Shown in pieces: positions 13,067 through 24,115 of a stretch of DNA of 64,000 bases. Under the pieces are notes generated by a model, which was not told where the DNA came from, made no database searches, and saw only the letters and a program-made list of their open reading frames with translations. Source of the DNA: Sebastes aleutianus. Lineage: Eukaryota > Chordata > Actinopteri > Perciformes > Sebastidae. Within the stretch, counting starts at the first letter, position 1. Every line of letters starts with the position of its first letter. Location of the stretch: contig CAKAKS010000068.1 in the NCBI GenBank assembly GCA_916700875.1, positions 33,507,127 through 33,571,126 on the forward strand. Reading direction: 5' to 3'. The position numbers were made by a program, and so were the translations under genes.

Positions 13067-13786
13067 AGCGCATACTATACCAGCAGTATGTACTGATTTG
13101 GCCAAAATGTAGCATGTAGTTAAAGAATACCTGGATGTCATACTGATTTGGAAAAAATCTCCAGCATGCATCAGACCAGTCTACCTCGCCTACTGCATCC
13201 CACAATGCTAAGCGCTGGAATGGCGCAGTCTATGGTCACAACAACAGCATATTTAACAGCATAAAATACATATTTAACATATCTAATCACTAAATTCACT
13301 TCTGAGAATTTTTGAGGTGAGAAATCAACTGTGTAGATTTTAAATATTGGCAGTTTTAAAATTGATAGCGAATCCAAAAATGTCTCCACCGTTTTCAGAG
13401 TTTAGAAGCTCCACAAACTTCCGTGACAGCTATTTATAGCGCCTGCCGCGGTCGCTACCTCACCAGCCGAGCAGTAACGCTCACAGACCGCTATGAGCTG
13501 GCTGGAGCTCTCTAGAGACTGCTTTGTAGACTTTTATTTCCTTGTTGATGGATGGTTTGTTTAAATATCACAACATAAATGTCTAAAATGAATGGGAACC
13601 TGTGTTTATCTGCCTTTTTGAAGTTGAAAAGCTCCACAATCGATGCTTGCTCATTGTCTAGTGCACGGCAAAATATATCGCTTTAATAGTTTTATACTGC
13701 CTGCTCTAAAGGAACAGAGTTTGCAGTATGTACTGTATACTGCATTAGTCAGTAGTCGTAGTAGGCGGTTTCAAATACAGCCTTAG
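13067..13786. mobile_element. probable non-autonomous DNA transposon
   Basis: The right side (13700-13786) contains GCAGTATGTACTGTATACTG and TAGTCAGTAGTCGTAGTAGG, a terminus I recognise from fish TIR elements. The left side has CAGCAGTATGTACTGATTTG and CTACTGCATCCCACAATGC, also typical of that family. The left inverted repeat is poorly kept. No transposase. Ends approximate. Confidence 0.5.
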
Positions 13787-15034
13787 ATTGCTGGAGCAGC
13801 TGAAATGAGGCAGGGTGTCTGGGATTCAGTCTCAGTCCTCGGAGAGCCGCTGCTCATTCATGTGGTTCAGCATCTTATCAGGAAGCCCCATTGATTCAGA
13901 GGTCTTCTGGATACAAACCAGCTGGGAGGTGGCTCAAGGCAAACCCAGAACACATTGGAGGAATTATACCCATTCACCCCATTTATATCAATGAGGGTAT
14001 AGGCTAAATAAGAGAAATACCTCTCTGTATAATGCAACACAGAATCAACACCTCTCTGATACCGTGCATAATTGATCTTTGGTGCTCATCGTCATCTTTC
14101 AAACAGTGAAGCAACAGAAAAATCCTTTTTCAAGTTTCTGTGGGCGGTGCTCTTCTTCTCCGTCGGTCTCGACACTCCACACATAAATTGCATCACTTCC
14201 TGAACACCACAGGGTTTTTTACTCAGGAGACCTTACGGGCACAGAGCATCAAGTGTAATAGCTTTCATGTTTAATCACTATTTTGCTACATTAGTCTGCA
14301 TCGGAGAGGAGCAAAACAAAAAATGTCATCACACTCTGAGCACTCTAAAATAACCGAAACAGTCACTTTTAATGTGCTCTGCTTCCTAGCAGTGATTTGT
14401 AAGAGGTGGTAAGATTTTATTTCTAATGATTTCTGTGGTTTTTTTTTAGAACTGAATTCTGAAAGAACAAGCACAGAAGGCAGGGCACTGTGGGTAAAGA
14501 CATGCTCCTGTACCCAGCAGATCTCAGTCTCTGTAACAGCCAAGTGTCCTTGAGCAAGACATCAAACCCCAGCTTGATCACTCACGGTGAGACGGCATAA
14601 AAACATCAGCCACAAACTAATAAATTCACTCTGCAGTCTAACATTTTGTCGTGGTGGCTCTCCAGGTGACCATTGTTTGATTTTCCTACCTTGCCTCATG
14701 CGATGTTTCCCATCTGTCAAAAAGTGTTTCCTGTGTGATGCAGAAAGCGTGGCTTCCCCGGGTCAGCAGCCAGATCCTGGCTCTAAATTGGACAGTAGAG
14801 CCAAACATTAACTTGGCACAGTAATGGCAAAGCACAGCGAAGCCACATGGAGGTGAAAGTGGGATCTGGTAGAGATTCAGTGGCCCAGTCTCACTGTGCA
14901 TCCTGTGGTGTTAACACTGAACCCTCACACAACAGTTAAGGGCAACAACATGATCATAGAATGAAACAGATGAATTAATACATCTTTGTAAACTAAGACG
15001 GGCGGACTAAAATGTGAACTCCGTCATTATAATT
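13787..15034. other. no gene; short repeat remnant at about 14460-14590
   Basis: The remnant has CAAGTGTCCTTGAGCAAGACA, the inverse of the phrase at 10828-10850. Otherwise unremarkable. Confidence 0.4.
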
Positions 15035-15311
15035 GAAGGAATAGTTCAACATTTTGGGAAATATGCTTATTTTCTTTCTTGCCAAGAGTTAGATGAGAAA
15101 ATCGATACCACTTTGTAAATATAAAGCTACCTGCAGCAGCTTAGCTTAGCATAAAGACTGGAAACTGGAGGCTCTGTCCATGGACAAAACAATCCGCCTA
15201 CGTACATCTCTAAAAACCAAAGTGTAACACTGACAAGTGGTTTTCTGGTGGGTTATTCTTGGCACTGACCTTCACACGGAGCCAGACAGGCTGTTTTGTT
15301 CTGTTTCCATG
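15035..15311 (+). mobile_element. 5' part of a common fish DNA repeat
   Basis: It opens GAAGGAATAGTTCAACATTT and continues with CTTGCCAAGAGTTAGATGAG, CTTAGCTTAGCATAAAGAC and ACCAAAGTGTAACACTGAC. I recognise this order as a widely dispersed non-autonomous element of perch-like fishes. The right terminus is not found. Recognition is from memory, not a search. Confidence 0.6.
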
Positions 15312-15673
15312 GCTGTCGTGTAAATAAATGTGTGCATTTAACATCTGTGTTTCGTATTTCAAAAAGGTTTCACTTGGTGCCAAGATCCTGACACATTTTA
15401 AATCACATGTGGGACAATAACATGCATCAGTCGTTCTAATAACAGCAGTGGGAAGCTTGAAGGAGGCCCAATTTTTGCCGGGCCAAAAATATTAGGCCAC
15501 CTGGCCCCTATCATTACGACGGATACTGTTGTATTCACAGTGGCCTGTCAGCAGTAATGCTGCTGTTTGGCTCTGAGTGAAGACAGAATGATGAGGCCAA
15601 GCTGTTATTTTGAGAGTATTAATGGGAAAACCTGGTCTCTCTGGACAGCAGTTAGAGCCAAGAGATGCCCAGC

Positions 15674-15677
<4 letters not shown>
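15312..15677. other. no gene seen
   Basis: Unique-looking DNA leading into a (TC)n tract. Confidence 0.4.

Positions 15678-15716
<39 letters not shown>
15678..15716. repeat. (TC)19 microsatellite
   Basis: TC dinucleotides followed by about 170 bases of pyrimidine-rich DNA (to about 15880). Confidence 0.95.
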
Positions 15717-15719
<3 letters not shown>

Positions 15720-16740
15720 TGACTCAGTTCCTCTTTTCTTTTATATTTCCGTTTTACCTTCCCGTTGGACCATCCTTCTTTTCTTTCTCCTCTTCCCCTG
15801 TTTTCTTATTTCCTAATTTCCTTTTTCCTCTTTTTCTACCTCCCTTTTCAATTAGTTTTTCCCTCACCTCCCACTCTGCCACACTCCCTCTGGTCTCCGA
15901 TTTGCACTGTTTGGAAACCGTTGCAGCCCTGAACACTGTTATTGTAGAGCGTCAATGCTAATATGCTGCATTTGTCCCAATGGCAGACAGTGATAAGATT
16001 TACGCCGGCTCTGTTCTAGCCAGCGGTTGGCACCACTATAAAGAACGCTGAGTACCACATCAGTGCTAATATGACGAGCTTGGCCCTGGTGGTAAACAGT
16101 TGGTGACATATTTACATACACATAGAGGACCTGGCAGCGTTATCGAAATGATTGGCTCGGCTATAAAGAAATTTGAGGTAGCAGGGTTAGATTTGTGCTG
16201 GTGTGATGGGAAAATGCTCCCCTCTGGCAAGCCTGCGACTCTGCAGCTGATGATAATAGAGGAAAATAGAACACAATGAGACATTAACAACATGTTAGAT
16301 TTCTTACTTGGAAAAGAAAGTAAGCTGAACGGTTTCTAAACACATAAAAGCATCATTAGGGCTCCTGATATTGGCTAATTTGTAATATGTGTGTTCTCGC
16401 CACACTGTGTGCCATGTTGGGGATTTTATGTTCTCTCTTGCAGGGTCATAAGGTCGACTGCAGCTCAGCAAGTCAGGGTTGCACTCAAGGAAACTTCAGC
16501 TGGGCACCTGCTTGCTAACCCAGGGCTTCTGCAGGAACAGTGTCTACAGTCCCTATGAGAAACAAAAACAGATTTATTAAAGAGAAACACTGAAAATCAG
16601 CGTTTTATTAAGTTTGAAGCCTGTTTCAGCTCCACAGCCCCGCCTCTCCATCCCCCAATAGAGAGAGAGTGCAGTGGCAGACTATGTTAGTCTAGTCTGC
16701 CTGACTCATTGATCCTTTACCTGACTGAAGTTTGTGGTTT
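15717..16740. other. no gene seen
   Basis: Pyrimidine-rich at first, then unique-looking DNA with no defendable feature. Confidence 0.4.
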
Positions 16741-17121
16741 AAGTTAGAATCCAAGGCCCCGGCCATGGCTCTGAAATATCAGTAAGTTAGAACATATGGC
16801 CCCGACCACGGCTCTGAAATATCAATAAGTTCGAATCTATGGCCCCGACCACGGCTCTGAAATATCAGTAAGTTAGAATATATGGCCCCGACCATGGCTC
16901 TGAAATATCAGTAAGTTAGAATTTATGGCCCCGACCATGGCTCTGAAATATCAGTAAGTTAGAATTTATGGCCCCGACCATGGCTCTGAAATATCAATAA
17001 GTTAGAATCTATGGCCCCGACCACGGCTCTGAAATATCAGTAAGTTAGAATCTATGGCCCCGACCACGGCTCTGAAATATCAGTAAGTTAGAATATATGG
17101 CCCCGACCACGGCTCTGAAAT
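16741..17121 (+). repeat. 43-bp minisatellite, about 8.8 copies
   Basis: GGCCCCG begins successive units at 16755, 16798, 16841, 16884, 16927, 16970, 17013, 17056 and 17099, exactly 43 bases apart. The last copy is cut after CTCTGAAAT, and a partial unit (AAGTTAGAAT) precedes the first. Copies differ mainly at CCACGG versus CCATGG, CAGTAAG versus CAATAAG, and the bases before TATGG. The steady period with no length change shows slip-free growth by unequal exchange. It is not a CRISPR array, because there are no unique spacers. Confidence 0.95.
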
Positions 17122-20100
17122 GAAAACTGTGCTGTGTATTGATAAATCCACGGTGCTGTCCGTGGTGCTGAAGTACCAGACGGATTGTGACTGTTTCTCT
17201 GCACCCTTCTGTCAGTTTAGTCTTGGATCTATTATATTCTCTGAATTGTGTTGCTAAGGTGGGGATTTAAAAAAATACAGAACCTAAAGAATCGTTCATG
17301 GGGCGGTTCGCTAGTTGAGGGTGTTAAAAATGAACAAATCGCCTACTACCCTCAGTGAATATTTGTAGGACCACCAACTACAAACCAAGTCTGTCAGTCG
17401 CTCCATTCTGTTGTCCGCAGGCCGACCTGCTCTGAGTGAATGTGGCTGTTCACATTTGGTGCATCGCCGTACCTACAGTTTTCACAGGCATTATCAATAA
17501 TGGACTTTCTCCCCAACTCCTCCCTGTTTCAGTGCTTCGTACAGATGAAGAGCTTATGGACATAGTGGCAGAGACATTATGACCACCGTTACTCATGCTG
17601 TTTGCTATGCCATCGTGGTGATAAAGCAACTTGATACTGGAAACAAAGAGAAAATAGTCAGAGAGCGACAGTGAGGCTGAAAATGTGATGTGAAAAAAGC
17701 AACATTTTCAAACACATAATGATTAAACTCCAACTAACCTCAGGCTTGTGTGGCTTTGAGACAAAGAAATGGAGAGTTTTGGGTTTAAATGGAAGAAAAA
17801 GAAACAAAGAGAGAGTTAAGCTGCAGTTTGAGAGTGAGAGCCGTCCAATCCGCTGATTCTCCCCCCCACTAAAATATTATGGTGCCTTAATTATTCATAG
17901 AAGTTAACTCCTCAGTCTGGCTGAGTCCCAACCACTCGCTGTGTGTGTGTGTGTGTTTCTGTGCAGGAGTGCTGACTCACTAGTGTGTATTTATGTGATG
18001 CAAATCAGAGCAAACCAAAGAGTTGAACTGAGAGTCGGAGAGACAACGAGACTGAGAGGGATTAAAGTGAACATAAACATCTCTGACTCCACGCAGCACT
18101 TTTCAAAATCACCTTTTGTTGTTGTAATTTACCTTAAACTGATACAAGGAAGTAACATTACAGTACAAGTGAACAGAACGGCAGTTAGCCGTCACCTTAA
18201 CAGAAAAACACAACAAGAAATAGTACAAAAAAGACTGCTTGGTGTACGGTCTACAATCTGACACTGAGAGGATGGATAGTCGGCTGATTACACAGGGACC
18301 ATTGAGAGTCCTCCAATTATAAAAATCACTTAAGTGTTCCAGTGGATTAGTCAGAGCCAAGACACACAATGTTCTTACAGTCAGTGATGAAAGGGCTTGT
18401 GCGGGGCTCTTAGCAGGGCTTGTTTGCACCACAGTTTGGTCTGAATACATGTATAGTTAATAAAAACAAAATCTAAAAATAAAAACGCTCATATTTCTCT
18501 GTTGATAAACTGTTACTGAATCTGCACTCCAGTGAGCTGCTGTACATGTTAATCATTTCTAATATTATTATTACTGCTGTGCTGATAAATCTGCAGCTAA
18601 GACTGTGTTTTCAGACAAAATATGCTTTCTATTGGCTTTTGTGATTGTGCTGGCCAAAAGGTTAACAAAGGTTTGAACCTCCCACACTGCATGGAAAGTC
18701 TTGGCAGGTTAACTGAATGAGTACAATAAACATGACCTTTAGCAAGATACTTCACCTTAGTCCGCTCCAGAGGAGCTGCTTAGCGTTAGCTCACTGTTGT
18801 GCTGGTCAGCTCCCAGCTGGGTTTTTTAACGGGGATGAAAAAAACTACTACTATTCCACAAACATTTCTGCACATTTGGAGAGTCAAATATGTCAAATAT
18901 GTTAACCCTGCTGTCAATTTCACTGCTATATGCCAATTAGATTCATAAATTCCATGTGTACAAGTTGGGAAGTTTGGCCCTGGTGATAGAGGAGAGGTCA
19001 GGACGTCACATTCATCCCAAAACAAATGATCCCCACCTGGAATTACTCATCATTGTTTCTGCATAACGTGCACACTTGTATAACACCAACATCAAAACAA
19101 GCTCATCAGTTAATTCAACTTAAGGCGACTCCTGAACAAAAATATGTACATGTTCCGTCCAGGTACAAAAGAAACAGCCACATGAAAGACGTGCATGTTT
19201 GCGTTTTAGAGGTACGTTGTTATGTTGGCCAGCCGTCAGCCTACAGCAGACAGGTCATTTCTATACCTCTTTGGATGTACTTCAATCGGCTGCAACTGCA
19301 CCTGACCAACATATCGAGGTGCGTCAAAGAGAAAACTTCACCTGAATTAATTCTGTGTGCTTTTCTCATTTATATTCCCTGAGCTCCACCACCTTCCCTC
19401 TGGCTGTGCTGAAAGAGCAGCAGCTGATGGGCAGGAAATGACTCATTATGAGGAGCAGAGAAAATGATTCATCTCCACGATCTGCCACGTGTCAGAAAAA
19501 TCTGTGGGAATGGGAAAGCTTTTTGAGCGTTCATACATGCACACGGTGAGGGTTTTCATCCTTACAGTTACACTAGTTTGACATTCTGCCTTTAAGACTC
19601 AAAGAGTAATAGGAAGAATATCAGGGCGTGAAAGGTAGAAATGGAATTTCTCAGGGTTAACTTCATTCTGCAGTATCGGGCTTAACATCAAATAGTAATA
19701 AGAGCAGAGACATACTGAGACAGCCCAGCTGGACGGTGTTTACTACAACAGTTTAGAGCTGGAAGATTGTAAGAATGGTTACATACAAAAATACTTATTC
19801 TTCAACCTGTTATATTGACGTATTGTGTGTATCCTTGAGGTCTAATAAACACGTCGAGTGCATTTCCTTCCTCATTAAAAACATTTGCAAGGCCAATCTT
19901 TTAAGTTTTTTTATACAGCATTATTTACATCCATGTTTACTAGTTGGCTGTCTTCTTCTGCAACTTCCTTTGCTGGTGCATTGCAGCATATCTTGGCGTG
20001 TTGATAAAGTGTAATAGTGTGAAACCGTAGGACTGTGTATCGAGTCTTGTGCACGTGCATCCTCGTGCATTCAGTATGCACAAGATAAAGAAAACAGGGA

Positions 20101-20240
20101 CCCACTGGTAGAAGAACAGCTCCATAACGCTACTAATTACTACTAGAGGTTGAAGACTCCACAGGGGGCCTTTAAATATTTACTGTTTCAATACGTGGTA
20201 GTATACGAGTGGTTCCTCACCGTTATGTCTATGGACACAC
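17122..20240. other. no gene seen
   Basis: About 3 kb with short open frames only (the longest is 118 codons at 19026-19382, without recognisable domain). A short (GT)n lies at 17939-17956. 17868-17935, with GGTGCCTTAATTATTCATAG, is conserved-looking but untested. Confidence 0.4.
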
Positions 20241-20672
20241 CGGCAACCTCCGGTGCTGAGAGATGAAGCCAACGCAGAAGGAGTCCATCCCCATAGACCT
20301 CCCATATTAAGATCTCCAACTTTACAGCAGAAATAAACATCTTTCTAGCCTGGTACTAACAACTAACAACTAATATAACTCACCGGCTTTAATTATATTA
20401 AGGCTTAAAGTTAGTCATAATGAGGGCGTAGCCGCTTTGAGTGACAGGAGGGTACCGTACCAGGTCACTAGCTGCTAGCTGTCTGTTGTGCTGCGTCATC
20501 CGAACCCACCTCAGCTCCACCGCCCACATTTCTGGATTAGCCGGGAGTTAAGCTGTGTCGTCACTGCCAAAATGGCAACAGCCGGAGCTACCCACTTTGA
20601 GATTCACAACGGCTCTTCAGAAACCTGTGGGTGACGTCACAGAGACTATACGTCCATATTTTATACAATGGA
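20241..20672 (+). mobile_element. non-autonomous fish DNA repeat, family D, copy 1
   Basis: It shares its start (CGGCAACCTCC, then GTGAAG/ATGAAG-CCAACGC) and its end (GGGTGACGTCA, then ACGTCCA, then TACA-ATGGA) with 55080-55613 in the same orientation. It also contains CCAAAATGGCAACAGCC. The TATACAGTCTATGG-like terminus is a widespread fish repeat signature. No coding capacity. Confidence 0.6.
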
Positions 20673-21589
20673 TGCTTTGGATCTTTTAAACGAAGCAAAG
20701 TTAACTTGCAACCCCTTTTCAAGCTTTGATATTTTATGAGGTTTGAGCCCTTAAAGCAAAGACAGAAAGTCTTATGCCTGAAGAGGTTATTTAAACAATC
20801 CAGTATATCATAAGAAAATACTGAAGATAAGGAAAAACTCTGGAAAAGTAGACACCTTTTATAAAGTTTCCTTCCTTGTTAATGACCTTGTGACCTCTCT
20901 CCCCTTCGTTTTCACTCAGAGCTCAAGATATAAACCATGGCTCCGGCAGCCCTTCTCATCCAGTCTATCCACAACAGAGGAAAGAACGCTTGACATCTCT
21001 GACTTTCATATATTTTTAATAGTAAACAACAGACGCTCGGGCTGGTGGACCTCAGTCAGCACACTTTATAACCCCTGCTATTTCAACTAAGGAAAAGATA
21101 AACACTAAAATATTGAGGCTCAGAGCTGCAGATTTCTTCTCATATCAAACTCTTCAGGCAAAAAAGAAAAAAAAAGAGCGACAGATGTGCAAAGCAACAT
21201 GGAGGGAAAAAAAACACCCCACAAATAGCCCTGTTTCTCACCGCTGGTGCAAAACAATTAACTCTGTAACTTACCCTTTAACTATAATTACCAAAGCTAC
21301 AAAACATCAGCGGGATGAAAACGATTGTGGTAAAAACCACCGTGCTGTTCTGCTGTTAATTTAGAACTCCAAATAAAAACCAATAATCTGCCGAGCCTTC
21401 TGGGCCTCGCTCCATTATGAAAGAGCGGTCATGCTTCCTTCCTGCATTACCCTCTAAACTTTAATCCACAACTATTTCATTACAGCCATTTCCAGGCATT
21501 TTAATAACCATAAACCAAGACGGCAACATTAGCAGCCTCGCTGGCTCCGTCCCCGAAGCCCTTCAGCTGAACTGTGACAACTCCAAATG
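20673..21589. other. no gene seen; conserved-looking right end
   Basis: 21390-21540 is A/T-rich with few simple repeats (CATTTCCAGGCATTTTAATA) and could be conserved non-coding DNA. Confidence 0.35.
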
Positions 21590-21847
21590 TGTGTGTGGGT
21601 GTGTTTGTGTGTGTGTGTGTGTGTTGAGTGAGTTTGCAGTTGTGTGTAATCGCGAGGCGTGGGTGTTCTTTTTTTTTTTTTGTTGTTGCATGTGTATGTT
21701 TGTATAATGTGTGTGTTTGTGTGTGTGCTGGTCAATCAGGGAAGCTGGAGCGTTCTCTGCATGTTAATTTTGCTTTTCCCTGGGAAGTCATTACAGAAGC
21801 CATCGCTCCAGCAATTAGCCACCAGTGTATAATGTAATTGAAACGCC

Positions 21848-21891
<44 letters not shown>

Positions 21892-22300
21892 TGTGTGTGT
21901 GATTGAGTTGCGTCTCTCTGAGTCTCAGAATCCTGACCCTGAGTGTTTTCATTAGTGGTTAATTTATTTTGCAAAGGAGACTGAGGCAAGTGTTTGTGTG
22001 TGTGTTTTAAGTGCACACATGTATGAGGAATGATTTACATTTTGGCATGTGTGTGTTGACATCATGACTTATTGTGTGTTTGTGTGCGTGTGTGTGTGTG
22101 TCCCTCTGCTTTTGAGACCTTAATTGCATGTCAATGTTTTTTGTATGTGTACTACACAACTTGAATTTGTGTATTTGTATTTCTGAATCCTTGCGTGTGT
22201 CTGTTCACCTCCGTGTGTGTGTGTGTGTGTGTGTGTGCACCTTCTATTCTTGCTGTTTGTGTGTATTTTTTGCACCTGCCTGTTTGTGTTCATGCATGCA

Positions 22301-22344
<44 letters not shown>

Positions 22345-22525
22345 GCACAGGTCAGTGGTGATTCAGATTCAGCAGCAGATTTCGTCTTTTGATTAGAGGG
22401 GAAATTACAGCGAGACCCTGAATATTAATAACTCTGTATTCTCATCCACTTGGTAACAGCTCAGACTATTTATAGATCTTTTTGGAAGTGTGTGTGTGTG
22501 TGTGTGTGTCTGGTGTGTGTGTGTT
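21590..22525. repeat. cluster of (TG)n tracts with conserved-looking blocks between
   Basis: TG tracts lie at about 21589-21625, 21705-21728, 21850-21900, 22080-22101, 22214-22238, 22302-22343 and 22489-22525, all TG on the plus strand. Between them are non-repetitive blocks such as 21740-21845 (GCAATTAGCCACCAGTGTA) and 22360-22440 (TTGATTAGAGGGGAAATTAC). The open frames crossing the tracts are by-products. Confidence 0.8.
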
Positions 22526-22586
22526 TGTTCACAGTCTCTGCTGCCTCATCCATGACTTATAGCCACCAAGCTGGTGCTGGTACATT

Positions 22587-23105
22587 ACTAGTAGGGATGA
22601 CACGAGAACTGAAACTTCGGTATCAAGTCAATGCCAAAATTCTGAAAATGTGACGGTACTAGTCTTTCTACAGGATCGCATATACCAGGGACCAGGGCTG
22701 GAGACTAATGGCGTCCTGTCGTCCCGAGGATGATGGAACATTTCGCTGACAAATCTACATTGTGAACAACAAATTCCTGTTGAAATGGACATGAGGAGGA
22801 CTAGTTAACTAGTTAACTGAAGCTGTTAGCAGCCGGTGGGCAGCAAAGTCCTTCGTGGCTAAACAACAGTGCTAACAGCTAATGTTAACAGAAGTTGCAG
22901 TGAGTTATTGTGATGCGTTCAAGCTCTGTTCAGTAAAAATGAGTATTAAGTGAAGGTAAATTATAACGTTATTATGATGTGTTCAAATGTAAATAATAAA
23001 CCAGAATGCAAGCGGTCATAAAGGAGACTATGTTGAAGTAGTGGAATTTCACTGGTATTGGTATCGATTACTAACTTTTTTTGTGACATCGTTAATTATT
23101 AGTAG
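22587..23105. mobile_element. hAT-like MITE with 8-bp target duplication
   Basis: The flanks are ACTAGTAG (22587-22594) and ATTAGTAG (23098-23105), an 8-bp target duplication with one mismatch, as expected for hAT. The element starts GGATGACACGAGAACTGAAA, and its right end has TTTTTTGTGACATC, a partial inverted match to GATGACAC. It is about 500 bp with no transposase frame. The terminal repeats are diverged, so this is an old copy. Confidence 0.6.
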
Positions 23106-23829
23106 GCAAATGTAGATTGGTTTAATGATGTTATTTCACTTCAACTTAATGATCAACACATGAGTTGTAGTCCCTGTTTGGGTTCACCATGAGATGCGGT
23201 CGAAAGGGATCTTACATATCCTGTCCCCTAAGGTCCAGAACAAACTCCCATGATAAATAACCGTTGGCCTCTTTATTGTAACATCCACTCATTGATGTTG
23301 TCTATTTATTCAGGGACTCATCTGAATAAACTCAAATCTAATCACAAGCAGTTCCAGTTTTTCTTTGAGGAGGTTGCTAAAGCAGGAAACCCAACCCTAG
23401 GAGTCAACCTAAACGGCACTAAAAGTTAAGAGTTTACTCTTACAAAGGACTGAGAGAACTCCTAAGCTAAGAGGAGCATCATGTTTCCTCACTACGTCTA
23501 CAGTGACTGTTGTTGACAGGGGACCGGTCTGTGTCAGAGAATGAGAAATCAAATATTCATAAATGCACGGCAGTGTGAGGAACAAATGTGATTAAATTTA
23601 GATAGATCGTTGGGCAAACCATCATCTCCGGTGTTATTGGATTGTTGGTGAGCCGACTGAATCTTTATTAAATGGCTGCCATCAAAATATGAATTAAATG
23701 TTTATTATCATTCTTTTTTCCACCGAACACTGACGGGATGAGACGCATTACCTGCAGCACATTACTGACTGACAGCAGGTCTTCGGGACTCAGGAGTCAT
23801 CTGGACAGCCTCGAACTTCTCTCACACTT
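23106..23829. other. no gene; conserved-looking block
   Basis: 23560-23740 contains AAATATTCATAAATGCACGG and TTATTAAATGGCTGCCATCA, an A/T-rich unique block of the kind often conserved between fishes. Untested. Confidence 0.3.
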
Positions 23830-24115
23830 CAGGTGAGCATACACTGTATGATTTTAGCTTGTTTCTGGCCCAAATTTTGAGCCGCACGACTCATTTTAGC
23901 GTCGGACCAAATTTCAGCTTTGTCGGGCGTCGTTTGCCGTGCAGTGTACAGGAGGACCGAGGACCGATTAACTGTCTGTCGGACAGTCGGATGAATTTCT
24001 GGCATGTTAGAAATTTTGGTTGGTCGACCACAGGCTCTCACACAGTTGAAGCAGAGCCACGAGCCGACTCCCCAACAGATGATGAAGGCAGCATGTTTCT
24101 GCCTTGTTAACATTG
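23830..24115. repeat. possible TIR-type repeat remnant
   Basis: GCATACACTGTATGATTTTA, TTTTGAGCCGCACGACTCA and GCGTCGTTTGCCGTGCAGTG follow the order of a fish repeat that I recall. No flanking duplication found. Confidence 0.35.

Noticed and set aside
16755..17121. CRISPR-like regularly spaced repeats
   Set aside because: Whole 43-base units are repeated with no unique spacers, and the sequence is eukaryotic. The same applies to the 23-bp array.
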